DNA from: Chromatiales bacterium (ex Bugula neritina AB1)
GTDB lineage: Bacteria > Pseudomonadota > Gammaproteobacteria > Granulosicoccales > Granulosicoccaceae
Direction of reading: 5' to 3'
NCBI GenBank assembly: GCA_001730015.1
Contig: MDLA01000126.1
Location: 1-64,000, forward strand
Length of the DNA: 64,000 nucleotides
Below the pieces are notes generated by a model. That model did no database searches. It saw nothing but the letters and a program-made list of their open reading frames with translations, and had not been told where the DNA came from. Positions 55,824-64,000 of this stretch are shown here, piece by piece (the first letter of the stretch is position 1; each line of letters opens with the position of its first letter). A program made the position numbers and the translations under genes.

Positions 55824-57548
55824 ATGCGAACCTACTGCCACATCGATCTCAGCGACCAGACAGTAAAAAAACAGCAACTCCACGGCGAGGAAATCATCAC
55901 TGCGGGCCGTCACTTTATTGCCAAAAGTCTGCTGGAACTGGGCGCTGCCACCGTCGATCCTCTGTCAGCCGATAATCCGTTGATCTTTTCGGCCGGACCT
56001 TTTGCAGGCACCAACTTTTCCAACGCAAACCGTACCAGTGTTGGCTGTAAAAGCCCGCTTACCGGCGGAATCAAGGAATCAAACTCCGGTGGTACATTCA
56101 GTTTCGCACTGGGACAACTTGAGCTGGCAGGATTCACCTTATACAACAATTCCGACGACTGGGTAATCATTCATTTTTGCAAAGACGGCAGCATAAATTT
56201 TGAGTCCGCCGACGCCTTTATGGGCATGGGTAACTTTGAGACAGCCGAAAAATTACATGAAAAATACGGCAAAAAAGTCAGCATTGGTCTGTGCGGACCA
56301 GTAGGTGAATACGAAGGTCTTCTAGCCGGAATAGCATTCAGTGATATTGATTTGCGCCCGTCACGGTTGAGCGCTCGTGGCGGAGTCGGCGCGGTAATGG
56401 GCAATAAAAAAGTAAAAGCGATCATCGTCGATCTCCACAAAATGCCCCAATTTCACGAACGAAAAAAGCTTATGGGCGCGGTTCGCGAGTACAACAAAAT
56501 GCTCAAGGCCGAGCCTGCCATAGATAACTTCGCCAAAACCGGTACGGCCATGATGTCTGACGTGATCAACCAGCTCGGCGGGATTCCGGTACGAAACTTT
56601 ACCGCCGGCGCTGCAGCTGAAGCCGGCAGTGAATTCAAACTCAGTGGCGATTACCTGCGCGAACAGAACATCGAACGCGGTGGTGAAACGACGCACGCCT
56701 GCATGCCCGGTTGTCTCATCCAGTGCAGCAACGTCTATGCTGACGCTGATGGCAACGAAGTCGTATCCCCCATTGAATACGAAACGATCGGTCTTCTCGG
56801 CACCAACTGCGGCATTACCGAACCCGACGATCTGGCCAGAATCAACTGGCTGGCTAATGATCTGGGGGTCGACACAATCGAATTAGGCGGCACACTCGGT
56901 GTGTTAATGGATGCCACCGATGCCGAATTCGGTGACGTTGAATTTATGGAAAAAATAATCGATATAGAACTTCGACAAGGGACTGAGCACGGAAGAGTAC
57001 TGGCGCAGGGGGCAGCGAGGGTGGGCGAGCACTACAAACTGCAACGAGTACCTGTAATTAAAAAACAAACGATCAGCGCTTACGATCCTAGAGTTATCGA
57101 AGTCACCGGCCTCACCATGATGATGACCGCACAGGGAGCGGATCACACAGCCGGCAACCTGCCCACTTATGAATGTCAGGGCAAAGATACCGAGGAGCTT
57201 GTCCACGCCAGTCTGGACATGCAGGCAATTTGCGCATCCACCGATTCCCTTGGCCTGTGTATATTCGGGCGTTCAGTTACCAACGTTCAAACCGAATTTA
57301 TGGTCAATGCGCTTAACGATGCCCATGGAACATCTCTCACAGCAGATTTTTTCCGCAAGCTGGGTGTGGATACACTGCGCTACGAAAATGAGTTCAATGA
57401 TCAGGCTGGTTTCAACACAGACGACGATGAGCTACCCGATTTTTTCTATGAAGAAGCGCTGGCACCAGCTAACAAGCTGGCCCGTTTCCACGCACCGGAA
57501 GTCAGACAATCGGCCAGTCGGTGGTGGGAGCAGAATCCACCTTCATAA
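55824..57548 (+). CDS. Aldehyde:ferredoxin oxidoreductase family protein
   Basis: A 574-residue member of the tungsten-pterin oxidoreductase family. The cluster cysteines are visible: Cys293, Cys297 and Cys301 in ACMPGCLIQCSN and Cys479 in DSLGLCIFG, plus the pterin-binding GTNFSNANRTSVGCKSPLTG and GGVGAVMGNKKVKAI segments. It lacks an adjacent ferredoxin or flavin subunit, unlike the oxidoreductase at the left edge. The first 40 residues are less typical for the family. It converges with tdk. Substrate unknown. Confidence 0.9.
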   Translation: MRTYCHIDLSDQTVKKQQLHGEEIITAGRHFIAKSLLELGAATVDPLSADNPLIFSAGPFAGTNFSNANRTSVGCKSPLTGGIKESNSGGTFSFALGQLELAGFTLYNNSDDWVIIHFCKDGSINFESADAFMGMGNFETAEKLHEKYGKKVSIGLCGPVGEYEGLLAGIAFSDIDLRPSRLSARGGVGAVMGNKKVKAIIVDLHKMPQFHERKKLMGAVREYNKMLKAEPAIDNFAKTGTAMMSDVINQLGGIPVRNFTAGAAAEAGSEFKLSGDYLREQNIERGGETTHACMPGCLIQCSNVYADADGNEVVSPIEYETIGLLGTNCGITEPDDLARINWLANDLGVDTIELGGTLGVLMDATDAEFGDVEFMEKIIDIELRQGTEHGRVLAQGAARVGEHYKLQRVPVIKKQTISAYDPRVIEVTGLTMMMTAQGADHTAGNLPTYECQGKDTEELVHASLDMQAICASTDSLGLCIFGRSVTNVQTEFMVNALNDAHGTSLTADFFRKLGVDTLRYENEFNDQAGFNTDDDELPDFFYEEALAPANKLARFHAPEVRQSASRWWEQNPPS

Positions 57549-57570
57549 CAGCTACTCAGCCTTAGCTGGA

Positions 57571-58161
57571 TTATCGCTTGCCGGTACCATAGTACTCTTC
57601 CTTGAAGTGCAGCCGGCAAGTCGACTCGTAGCGATCGTTGCCGCCAATTTCTATTTGCGCTCCTTCTATAACCGTATTGCCTGCTTCGTCTCGTCTGATC
57701 ACCATGGTCGCTTTGCGACCGCAGTGGCAAATCGCCTTCAGTTCTTTGAGGTTATCAGCCCAGGCCAGTAGATATTTACTACCTTCAAAAGGCTCACCCT
57801 GAAAATCGGTACGTATTCCGTAGGCCAGCACGGGTATATCGAGTTTGTCGCAGACTTCACTTAATTGAAACACCTGCTGGCGATTCAGAAACTGGGCTTC
57901 ATCGATCAAAATACAACTGAGGTGATTTTGTCGATGATGACCTTCGATAAGTTTATAGAGATCATCATCATTCGCAAAGATTGTTGCATCTGTCTTTAAG
58001 CCGATACGCGAGGCCACCACGCCATTACCATAGCGATCATCAATCATCGGTGCCAGCACCAGTGTGTTCATTCCTCGTTCCCGATAATTATAACTGGATT
58101 GCAACAACGAGGTCGATTTACCAGCATTCATCGAAGAGTAATAAAAATAGAGCTTTGCCAT
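57571..58161 (-). CDS. tdk: Thymidine kinase
   Basis: A 196-residue type II thymidine kinase that salvages thymidine to dTMP. The P-loop is [14 protein letters not shown] near the N terminus, the DEAQFL segment holds the catalytic acid, and [18 protein letters not shown] forms the nucleoside lasso; zinc-binding Cys occur in ICHCGRKA and TCRLHF. Length is typical. Divergent from the CoA transferase gene. Confidence 0.96.
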   Translation of the reverse strand: MAKLYFYYSSMNAGKSTSLLQSSYNYRERGMNTLVLAPMIDDRYGNGVVASRIGLKTDATIFANDDDLYKLIEGHHRQNHLSCILIDEAQFLNRQQVFQLSEVCDKLDIPVLAYGIRTDFQGEPFEGSKYLLAWADNLKELKAICHCGRKATMVIRRDEAGNTVIEGAQIEIGGNDRYESTCRLHFKEEYYGTGKR

Positions 58162-58278
58162 ATGAGCACACAGTAGCTTTCGGATCTGCGGCAGACTAAA
58201 CCAGCACTCAATTCATCGCAAGCCTCGATAAAGCCGGCCACAGCAGGTTAAACTGACGTTTTAATTTAGAGTGCTGCC

Positions 58279-59487
58279 ATGCAAGGTCCACTGGAGGGTG
58301 TTAGGGTCATTGACCTGACGAGTATGATTTCAGGTCCGCTGAGCACAATGATGCTGGCTGACCAGGGCGCAGATGTCATTAAGGTTGAAGCGCCCAGCGG
58401 TGACCACTCCCGCCGGGTCGCAACTCGACGCAACGGTTATTCCGCATCGTTCCTGAACAACAATCGCAACAAACGCTCGATAGTTATTGATCTGAAAAAG
58501 CCGCAAGGCCTTGAAGTTCTGCAAACTCTGATTCAGGAGGCAGATGTATTTGTACAAAACTTCCGACCCGGTGTAGCAAAACGGCTGGGCATCGGCGAGA
58601 ACGCATTGCGTGCGATAAAACCCGATCTGATTTACGTTTCAATCTGCGGGTTCGGTTTAGACGGCCCGTACGCACAAAAACCGGTTTTTGATCCACTGAT
58701 TCAAGCGGTTTCCGGGCTGACCACCGTGCAGGCCGGATCCGATCAGCAGCGACCCCGTCTGGTACGAACAATCGTGCCGGACAAGCTCACAGCGATTCAA
58801 ACCTCGCAGGCTGTTACTGCCGCTCTCTATGCAAAGCTCAAACACGGTAACGGTCAGCATATAACTATCTCCATGCTGGATACGGTTGTCTATTTTCTCT
58901 GGAGCTCAGACATGGGCGGACATACTTTTATCGGTGATGAACTCACGCAGGAGACTGCACAATCCTATATCGATCTGGTCTACGAAACAGCAGATGGCTA
59001 CATTAGTGTGGCCGTGGTTGCCGACAAAGACTGGGCCGGACTGGCGAAGGCACTCGAGCGCCCCGATTTCCTCACCGATGAAAGATTCAGTAATGCGGCT
59101 CTGCGTGAAGAAAACAAGGATGCGCGTACCCGCCTGACGCAAGAGGCGCTGTTAACATACAACAGCATTGATGTGTTGCAACGGCTGGAGAACCTGGACG
59201 TACCCTGTGCGCCGGTATTGACGCGTCAGCAAATGATTCAGCACGAGCAAATACAAGCCAATGAAACATTAATACTGGCCGATCATCCCGTCGCCGGACC
59301 TCTGCGCCAAGCCCGCCAACCGGCGCGTTTCTCGGTATCGGGCCACAAAAACATTACACCGGCACCTGCCCTCGGACAACACACCTGCGAAGTACTGCAG
59401 CAGGCGGGCTTTACAGATGACACAATAAGCTCACTGCTGAACAATAGTGCTGTGGTACAGGCACAAACACCGGTCACCACTGATTAA
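58279..59487 (+). CDS. CaiB/BaiF-family (class III) CoA transferase
   Basis: A 402-residue class III CoA transferase. It opens with GVRVIDLTSMISGPLSTMMLADQGADVIKVE and has NRNKRSIVIDLKKPQG and the following FVQNFRPG segments typical of the family. It moves CoA between carboxylic acids; substrate cannot be told. It heads a run of co-directional catabolic genes (GST, thioesterase) with short spacings. Confidence 0.93.
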   Translation: MQGPLEGVRVIDLTSMISGPLSTMMLADQGADVIKVEAPSGDHSRRVATRRNGYSASFLNNNRNKRSIVIDLKKPQGLEVLQTLIQEADVFVQNFRPGVAKRLGIGENALRAIKPDLIYVSICGFGLDGPYAQKPVFDPLIQAVSGLTTVQAGSDQQRPRLVRTIVPDKLTAIQTSQAVTAALYAKLKHGNGQHITISMLDTVVYFLWSSDMGGHTFIGDELTQETAQSYIDLVYETADGYISVAVVADKDWAGLAKALERPDFLTDERFSNAALREENKDARTRLTQEALLTYNSIDVLQRLENLDVPCAPVLTRQQMIQHEQIQANETLILADHPVAGPLRQARQPARFSVSGHKNITPAPALGQHTCEVLQQAGFTDDTISSLLNNSAVVQAQTPVTTD

Positions 59488-59501
59488 CGACGGGATACTT
59501 C

Positions 59502-60200
59502 ATGATTGACCTGTATTACTGGCCGACCCCAAATGGCTGGAAGGTTTCCATTGCACTGGAAGAAATGGCTCTGGACTACAAAACGATCGCGGTTGAAATC
59601 GGCGCCGGAGATCAGTTCAAAGATGAATTCCTGGCAATCAGCCCAAACGCGAAAATGCCCGCTATTGTCGACCATAGTGAGATTGACCCGGCGACTGAAA
59701 GACCAGCAACGGTTTTTGAATCCGGCGCCATTCTCTATTACCTGGCGACCAAAACCGGGCAACTGATACCAGCCACTGAGGATGGCCGCAAGCAGGCACT
59801 CGAGTGGCTGTTCTGGCAAACCGGCAACCAGGGGCCAATGGCTGGTCAGTTGAGTCACTTCACTAACTATGCTCCGGACAATCAGCACTATTCGCTCGAG
59901 CGCTACCTCGGTGAATACAACCGAAACCTCGCCGTACTGGAACGCCGACTCGCTAACAGAGAGTATATTCTCGACGACTACTCCATTGCAGATATCATCA
60001 GTTTTCCATGGATACTGATTGCTAAACCCCTTGGAGCAAGCCTTGATAATTTCCCCGGTGTTGCAGCATGGCGCCAGCGTATCAAGGAGCGACCCGCCGT
60101 TCGGCGCGGCGTCGATCTACTCAAAGACAGGCAGAACCGTGGACAGCACAATGCGCAGAACAACAAGCTGCTTTTAATCAGAACGCCAGCCACTTCCTGA
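59502..60200 (+). CDS. Glutathione S-transferase family protein
   Basis: A 232-residue GST. The thioredoxin-like half opens IDLYYWPTPNGWKVSIALEEM, with the NAKMPAIVD and ESGAILYYLA glutathione-binding segments; a helical C-terminal half follows. The pattern is close to the YfcG/Ure2p type, which can act as a disulfide reductase. It lies 14 bases after the CoA transferase stop. Substrate unknown. Confidence 0.92.
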   Translation: MIDLYYWPTPNGWKVSIALEEMALDYKTIAVEIGAGDQFKDEFLAISPNAKMPAIVDHSEIDPATERPATVFESGAILYYLATKTGQLIPATEDGRKQALEWLFWQTGNQGPMAGQLSHFTNYAPDNQHYSLERYLGEYNRNLAVLERRLANREYILDDYSIADIISFPWILIAKPLGASLDNFPGVAAWRQRIKERPAVRRGVDLLKDRQNRGQHNAQNNKLLLIRTPATS

Positions 60201-60218
60201 ATAAGAGCTGATTAGCCG

Positions 60219-60659
60219 ATGCTCACCACTACTACACGCATTCGAGTTGCCTGGAGCCATTGCGACCCGGCGCAGATTATTTTCAATCCGCACTATTACA
60301 TCTGGATGGACGCGAGCACGCATGCGCTATTAAAACAGGCAGGTTTAAATCTAGCCGAAGCGATCAAAGATCCGCTGTTCCGCGGGTTCCCGCTAGTCAC
60401 CAGCAGTGCGCAATTCCACAGTCCCGCGGTACTGGACGACGAAATCCTGCTGACAAGCAAGGTAAAAAAATTCGGCAACACTTCATTTCATGTAGCGCAT
60501 GAATTTACCCGTAACAACACGTTGCTTTGCACGGGAAAAGAAGTACGCGTATGGGGCGGCACAGATCCGGAGTCTGAGAGCAAACTCATTGCCATACCTG
60601 TACCGGGCTGGGTCCGGGAAAATTTATCACGATCAGATGTAGTGGATGTTTCCGTCTGA
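60219..60659 (+). CDS. 4HBT (hotdog-fold) thioesterase
   Basis: A 146-residue hotdog-fold acyl-CoA thioesterase. The catalytic Asp lies in the segment HCDPAQIIFNPHYYIWMD, followed by the family's FPLVTSSAQF and TSKVKKFGNTSFHVAHEF strands. It lies 18 bases after the GST gene. It probably hydrolyses an acyl-CoA made in the same pathway. The half copy of element C begins seven bases after its stop. Confidence 0.93.
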   Translation: MLTTTTRIRVAWSHCDPAQIIFNPHYYIWMDASTHALLKQAGLNLAEAIKDPLFRGFPLVTSSAQFHSPAVLDDEILLTSKVKKFGNTSFHVAHEFTRNNTLLCTGKEVRVWGGTDPESESKLIAIPVPGWVRENLSRSDVVDVSV

Positions 60660-60665
60660 AATATT

Positions 60666-60759
60666 GTTGAATATGAATAATTATTCGCCGAGAGTGGTCG
60701 CAAAATCTGACTCAAAATCTCACATCCTCGCCGCAATCCTCATCCTCGGACAACCACCT
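60666..60759. repeat. Short inverted-repeat element C, right half only
   Basis: About 94 bases matching 49028-49122 (GTTGAATATGAATAA-TATTCGCC, TGACTCAAAATCTCACATCC, CTCGGACA-CCACCT). The left arm is missing. Confidence 0.82.
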
Positions 60760-60836
60760 TGCAAGAACATTAACAACGAGGTAAACCGTGAACTTAACTG
60801 CGTGTAATTTACCCGGCACTGGTCCTTCTTTAGTGC

Positions 60837-61127
60837 TTAGCGCAGCTCAGTTTCAACAAACACAAATTCGTAGTCATTTGCATTAATCACATTATGCTCA
60901 ACACCCTCACCCCGGTAGTAAGCTACACCACACGTGAGTTCTGCCTCATTGGTTCCATCTGAAGTTTCCAGATGCAACGTGCCTGTAGTTTGCGGCACCA
61001 CTACATAATCATATGCGTGCCGGTGCCAGCCCGTCTCTGCACCCGGTGGAAAGCGCCATTCGGTAACAATTACCCGGTTATTATCGACCTGAACGGTCGG
61101 CACAGCTCTAGGGCGCTGCGTTTGCAT
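60837..61127 (-). CDS. Small cupin-domain protein
   Basis: A 96-residue single-domain cupin. The metal site is visible in WHRHAYDYVVVP (His35, His37) and EHNV (His78), with the PPGAETGWH opening of the fold. Divergent from the aminotransferase gene. Possibly a sugar or hydroxy-acid processing enzyme or sensor; unknown. Confidence 0.88.
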   Translation of the reverse strand: MQTQRPRAVPTVQVDNNRVIVTEWRFPPGAETGWHRHAYDYVVVPQTTGTLHLETSDGTNEAELTCGVAYYRGEGVEHNVINANDYEFVFVETELR

Positions 61128-61278
61128 AACAATACTCCCTGGTTAATCCGTATAAATATGATCTGCCCGGCAGGTACGGCTGACCGACCATTCGGCTTGC
61201 GTCAGAAATAAAACCCGATAGTGCCGCAGAAGGTACATCGGGTCTACAATGCAGATAATTCGGTCCGGAGACACACAT

Positions 61279-62688
61279 ATGTCGACAGTTAACAACAATG
61301 CCAGTAACTACGCAAAAGATATCTGGCAAAAAGACAAAGATCATCATCTACACCCCTGGCAGCTATTCGACAGCTTCGGCACTGATGGCGCACTGGTGAT
61401 GGACAAAGCCAGTGGTGCAAAGCTTTATGATATCCACGGTCATGAATACCTCGATTCTATCGGTGGTTTGTGGTGTACCAATATTGGTCAGGGCCGCGAG
61501 GAAATGATCGATGCCGTGACCGAACAGATGCGACAAATGGTCTATGCCAGTCCATTCGTCGACATGACCAATGCGCCCGCTGCACTGCTGGCAGCAAAAC
61601 TGGCCGACCTCGCCCCTGCCTCGCTAAACCATGTGATGTTCAGTTGCGGGGGTTCAACTGCAATTGACGCCGCCTACCGACTGATTCAGTTCTACCAGAA
61701 CTGCCGGGGTAAAGCCGAAAAAAAGCACATCATTGCCAGAGATGCGTCATACCATGGCTCCACCTATATCGCGATGTCAATTGGCGGAAAAAAGGCAGAT
61801 CACCCACCCGAATTCGACTACAAACGCGATACCATCCACCACGTATCGAGCCCGAATTTTTACAGAGCTGGCGCCGATCAGACTGAAGCGCAGTTTCTCG
61901 ATTTTCTTATAGAAGAGCTGGAACAGAAGATTCTCTCAGTTGGAGCTGATAAGGTAGCTGCATTTTTCGCAGAGCCCATATTGGGTGCAGGTGGTGTAAT
62001 TGTTCCGCCACACGGCTACCATAAACGCACCTTTGATCTATGCAAAGAGCACGATATTCTATACGTCTCGGATGAAGTAGTAACCGCATTCGGACGGCTC
62101 GGGCACTGGTTTGCCTCTGAAGACGTGTTTAACATTCAACCTGATATTATCACCTGTGCAAAAGGTATTACATCCGGCTATCTGCCGCTTGGCGCAACGA
62201 TCTACTCCGATGAAATTCACGATGTAATCAGTGAGCCCGGCCATGGTCGGTATTTTGCGCACGGGTTTACCTATTCCGGCCATCCGGTTGTCTGTGCCGC
62301 TGCTTTAAAAAATATTGAAATTATAGAAAGAGAGAATTTACTCAATCACGCCAGCGAGATCGGTGACTATTTTCAGCAGCAATTAAAAACACTGGAAGAC
62401 CTGCCGATAGTCGGCCAGGTACGCGGCATGAAACTGATGCAATGCGTAGAGTTTGTTGCAAACAAGGAAACTCGCGAGGTATTTCCTGAAGATATCGATA
62501 TAGGTAAAATCATTTCAAATATCGCCGATGGAAATGGCTTGCTGGTACGCCCTATTATAAATCTTAACGTGATGTCACCACCACTTGTTATCACCCGCGA
62601 TCAGGTAGATTTTATAGTAACAACTCTGCGAGCCAGTATTGAGGAAGCCGTCTCTCAGCTGCACCAATCGGGGGCACTGAAAAGCTGA
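61279..62688 (+). CDS. Class III aminotransferase (omega-amino acid type)
   Basis: A 469-residue PLP enzyme from the ATG at 61279 (GGAG upstream). PLP lysine is Lys295 in CAKGITSGYLPLG; other landmarks are YLDSIGGLWCTNIGQGREE, SCGGSTAIDAAYR, DASYHGSTYIAMSIGGKK and SDEVVTAFGRLG. The family includes taurine-pyruvate and 4-aminobutyrate aminotransferases. It is followed by a ThDP-dependent decarboxylase gene on the same strand, so an amine or amino acid may be transaminated and its 2-oxoacid decarboxylated in sequence (inference). Confidence 0.92.
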   Translation: MSTVNNNASNYAKDIWQKDKDHHLHPWQLFDSFGTDGALVMDKASGAKLYDIHGHEYLDSIGGLWCTNIGQGREEMIDAVTEQMRQMVYASPFVDMTNAPAALLAAKLADLAPASLNHVMFSCGGSTAIDAAYRLIQFYQNCRGKAEKKHIIARDASYHGSTYIAMSIGGKKADHPPEFDYKRDTIHHVSSPNFYRAGADQTEAQFLDFLIEELEQKILSVGADKVAAFFAEPILGAGGVIVPPHGYHKRTFDLCKEHDILYVSDEVVTAFGRLGHWFASEDVFNIQPDIITCAKGITSGYLPLGATIYSDEIHDVISEPGHGRYFAHGFTYSGHPVVCAAALKNIEIIERENLLNHASEIGDYFQQQLKTLEDLPIVGQVRGMKLMQCVEFVANKETREVFPEDIDIGKIISNIADGNGLLVRPIINLNVMSPPLVITRDQVDFIVTTLRASIEEAVSQLHQSGALKS

Positions 62689-62740
62689 ATGAATAGCGAG
62701 AACCATTTATTACCTAGCACCAGCCGGACAACTGATTACT

Positions 62741-64000
62741 ATGCGGGATAACACGGGAAACGCCACTTGTACTGTTGGCGAAGCACTGATCACATTGCTG
62801 ACTGATTATGGTGTAGAGCACGTGTTCGGAATACCTGGTGTACACACCGTTGAACTGTACCGTGGCCTTGCCAATAGCCGCATTGAGCACCATACCCCAC
62901 GACATGAGCAGGGCGCAGGATTCATGGCAGACGGATATGCCAGAGTCAGCGGTAAACCCGGAGTGTGTTTTGTAATTACCGGGCCGGGCTTTACCAATAT
63001 AGCCACCGCCATGGCACAGGCCCTGGCCGATTCTATCCCTATGCTGGTCATATCAAGTGTTAACGATACCCTGAACACACCTCATGCCTGCGGTATGCTT
63101 CACGAGATGCCGAACCAACTGGCATTCAGTGCAGAGGTCACCCGCTTTAGCCACACTATTAAAACTGCCGATGAATTACCTCGGGCTCTGGCACGTGCCT
63201 TCAGTGTGTATAGAAACAGCAGACCCGGTCCTGTGCATTTACAATTACCAGTGTCTCTGTTGGGTACTCCCACTGATCTGCTCAAGCGGTATACACGGGT
63301 TATGCAACGGCAGCTGCAAGCACCATCGACTACAACAGCTGGTAGCGCAGACCTCAGTGCCGCAGCAGCTCTGCTCAACGCAGCGCAAACCCCGTTGATT
63401 CTGGCAGGTGGTGGTGCAAATATAGCTTCTGACACCATGGGCACATTGGCTGAAACATTAGATGCTCCGGTATTAATGACAATAAATGCTCGTGGTCTGC
63501 TCGCAGATGACAACGTCTACGCGCTACCGGCAACCGGATCACTACAGTCGGTTCGAACATTGATCGAAGAGTCAGATGTTGTCCTCGCCCTTGGCACTGA
63601 ACTGGCAGCAACTGATAACGATATGTACAAGAACGGTGGTTTTAACATACCGGGTAAATTGATTCGCTGTGATATAGACCCTATGCAGCTTACTAATAAT
63701 TTCCTTGCAGATATCACACTCTGTGGCGACGCTGCAGTAATTGTTAACACCCTTTTACGCGAATTAGCAATTAAGGGGAGTCGCCGCGGAGTGCTACGAA
63801 CAGCAAAAACACTGGAAAATGCCCGCAATGAGCTGACAACCGATATGAGGCGGCATCTGCAGTTACTGGAAAGAATACAGCAATCAATGCCAGAGGCCAT
63901 ATTCGTCGGTGACTCGACCCAGCTTGTCTATAGCGGCAATATGCTATTCAATACCGCAACGAGAAACCAGTGGTTTAACTCTTCGGTCGGGTTTGGAACC
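62741..64000 (+). CDS. ThDP-dependent 2-oxoacid decarboxylase, AruI-like (cut by window edge)
   Basis: 420 codons of a thiamine diphosphate enzyme of the acetolactate synthase/pyruvate decarboxylase fold run off the right edge. The catalytic Glu56 lies in PRHEQGAGFMADGYAR, and the opening EHVFGIPGVHTVELYRGL and LHEMPNQL segments resemble 5-guanidino-2-oxopentanoate decarboxylase (AruI), which acts in arginine use. The ThDP-binding C-terminal motif is outside the window. It starts 52 bases after the aminotransferase stop. Confidence 0.87.
   Translation, partial: MRDNTGNATCTVGEALITLLTDYGVEHVFGIPGVHTVELYRGLANSRIEHHTPRHEQGAGFMADGYARVSGKPGVCFVITGPGFTNIATAMAQALADSIPMLVISSVNDTLNTPHACGMLHEMPNQLAFSAEVTRFSHTIKTADELPRALARAFSVYRNSRPGPVHLQLPVSLLGTPTDLLKRYTRVMQRQLQAPSTTTAGSADLSAAAALLNAAQTPLILAGGGANIASDTMGTLAETLDAPVLMTINARGLLADDNVYALPATGSLQSVRTLIEESDVVLALGTELAATDNDMYKNGGFNIPGKLIRCDIDPMQLTNNFLADITLCGDAAVIVNTLLRELAIKGSRRGVLRTAKTLENARNELTTDMRRHLQLLERIQQSMPEAIFVGDSTQLVYSGNMLFNTATRNQWFNSSVGFGT

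Overview
The window looks like a chromosomal segment of a free-living, probably marine, gammaproteobacterium of roughly balanced base composition (judged by eye, not calculated). The indications are family content: polA, tdk, an Lrp/alanine dehydrogenase pair, a DUF6279 lipoprotein, DUF6164, a MoxR-DUF58-transglutaminase operon, a TRAP transporter and many catabolic enzymes. I found no rRNA, tRNA, CRISPR array, prophage or full insertion sequence. Genus cannot be assigned from the sequence alone.

Layout. 1-2.1 kb: start of a tungsten-type aldehyde:ferredoxin oxidoreductase (cut by the window edge), its four-cluster ferredoxin partner and a dual-specificity phosphatase, all on the minus strand. 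2.7-6.8 kb: MoxR ATPase, DUF58 and TgpA-type transglutaminase operon. 6.9-8.0 kb: a heparinase-like gene cut off by a short inverted-repeat element. 8.4-14.7 kb: RimB-RimK fusion, a PLP sulfur-amino-acid enzyme, polA and a LOG protein. 14.8-15.1 kb: two tandem copies of the same short element. 15.4-21.5 kb: TRAP transporter operon with oversized membrane subunits, followed by a SABATH-type carboxyl methyltransferase. 21.5-27.9 kb: Sel1-repeat protein, lrp/ald, YcaQ-type glycosylase, ribokinase and a small SseB-like protein.

28-31.8 kb and 52.1-54.3 kb hold two paralogous copies of a two-gene cassette: a membrane-anchored BON/OmpA protein followed by a membrane-anchored coiled-coil protein. 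In the first copy the second protein also carries a very long acidic linker and a C-terminal helix-hairpin-helix domain. This is the best candidate for an undescribed system in the window. Between the copies lie an Ldh_2-family dehydrogenase with an altered active-site motif, a PilZ protein, a semialdehyde dehydrogenase, an asparaginase, a Cys-cluster protein, a YcbK-type peptidase, outer-membrane and lipoprotein genes, a Lys-rich ribbon-helix-helix protein, an EamA transporter, sdaA, an S41 peptidase with a methyltransferase, and two secreted Asp/Asn-rich (calcium-type) proteins, one with CHRD-like domains.

55-64 kb: a small beta-barrel protein, a second aldehyde:ferredoxin oxidoreductase-family gene, tdk, and a catabolic run (CaiB-type CoA transferase, GST, thioesterase, cupin, class III aminotransferase, and a ThDP-dependent 2-oxoacid decarboxylase running off the right edge). 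Together with ald, sdaA, asparaginase and the semialdehyde dehydrogenase, this suggests a life built on amino and organic acid use, with aldehydes as intermediates.

Three families of short non-coding inverted-repeat elements (A: three copies; B: two copies; C: one full and one half copy) are scattered through the window. One copy of A supplies the stop codon of the truncated heparinase gene.
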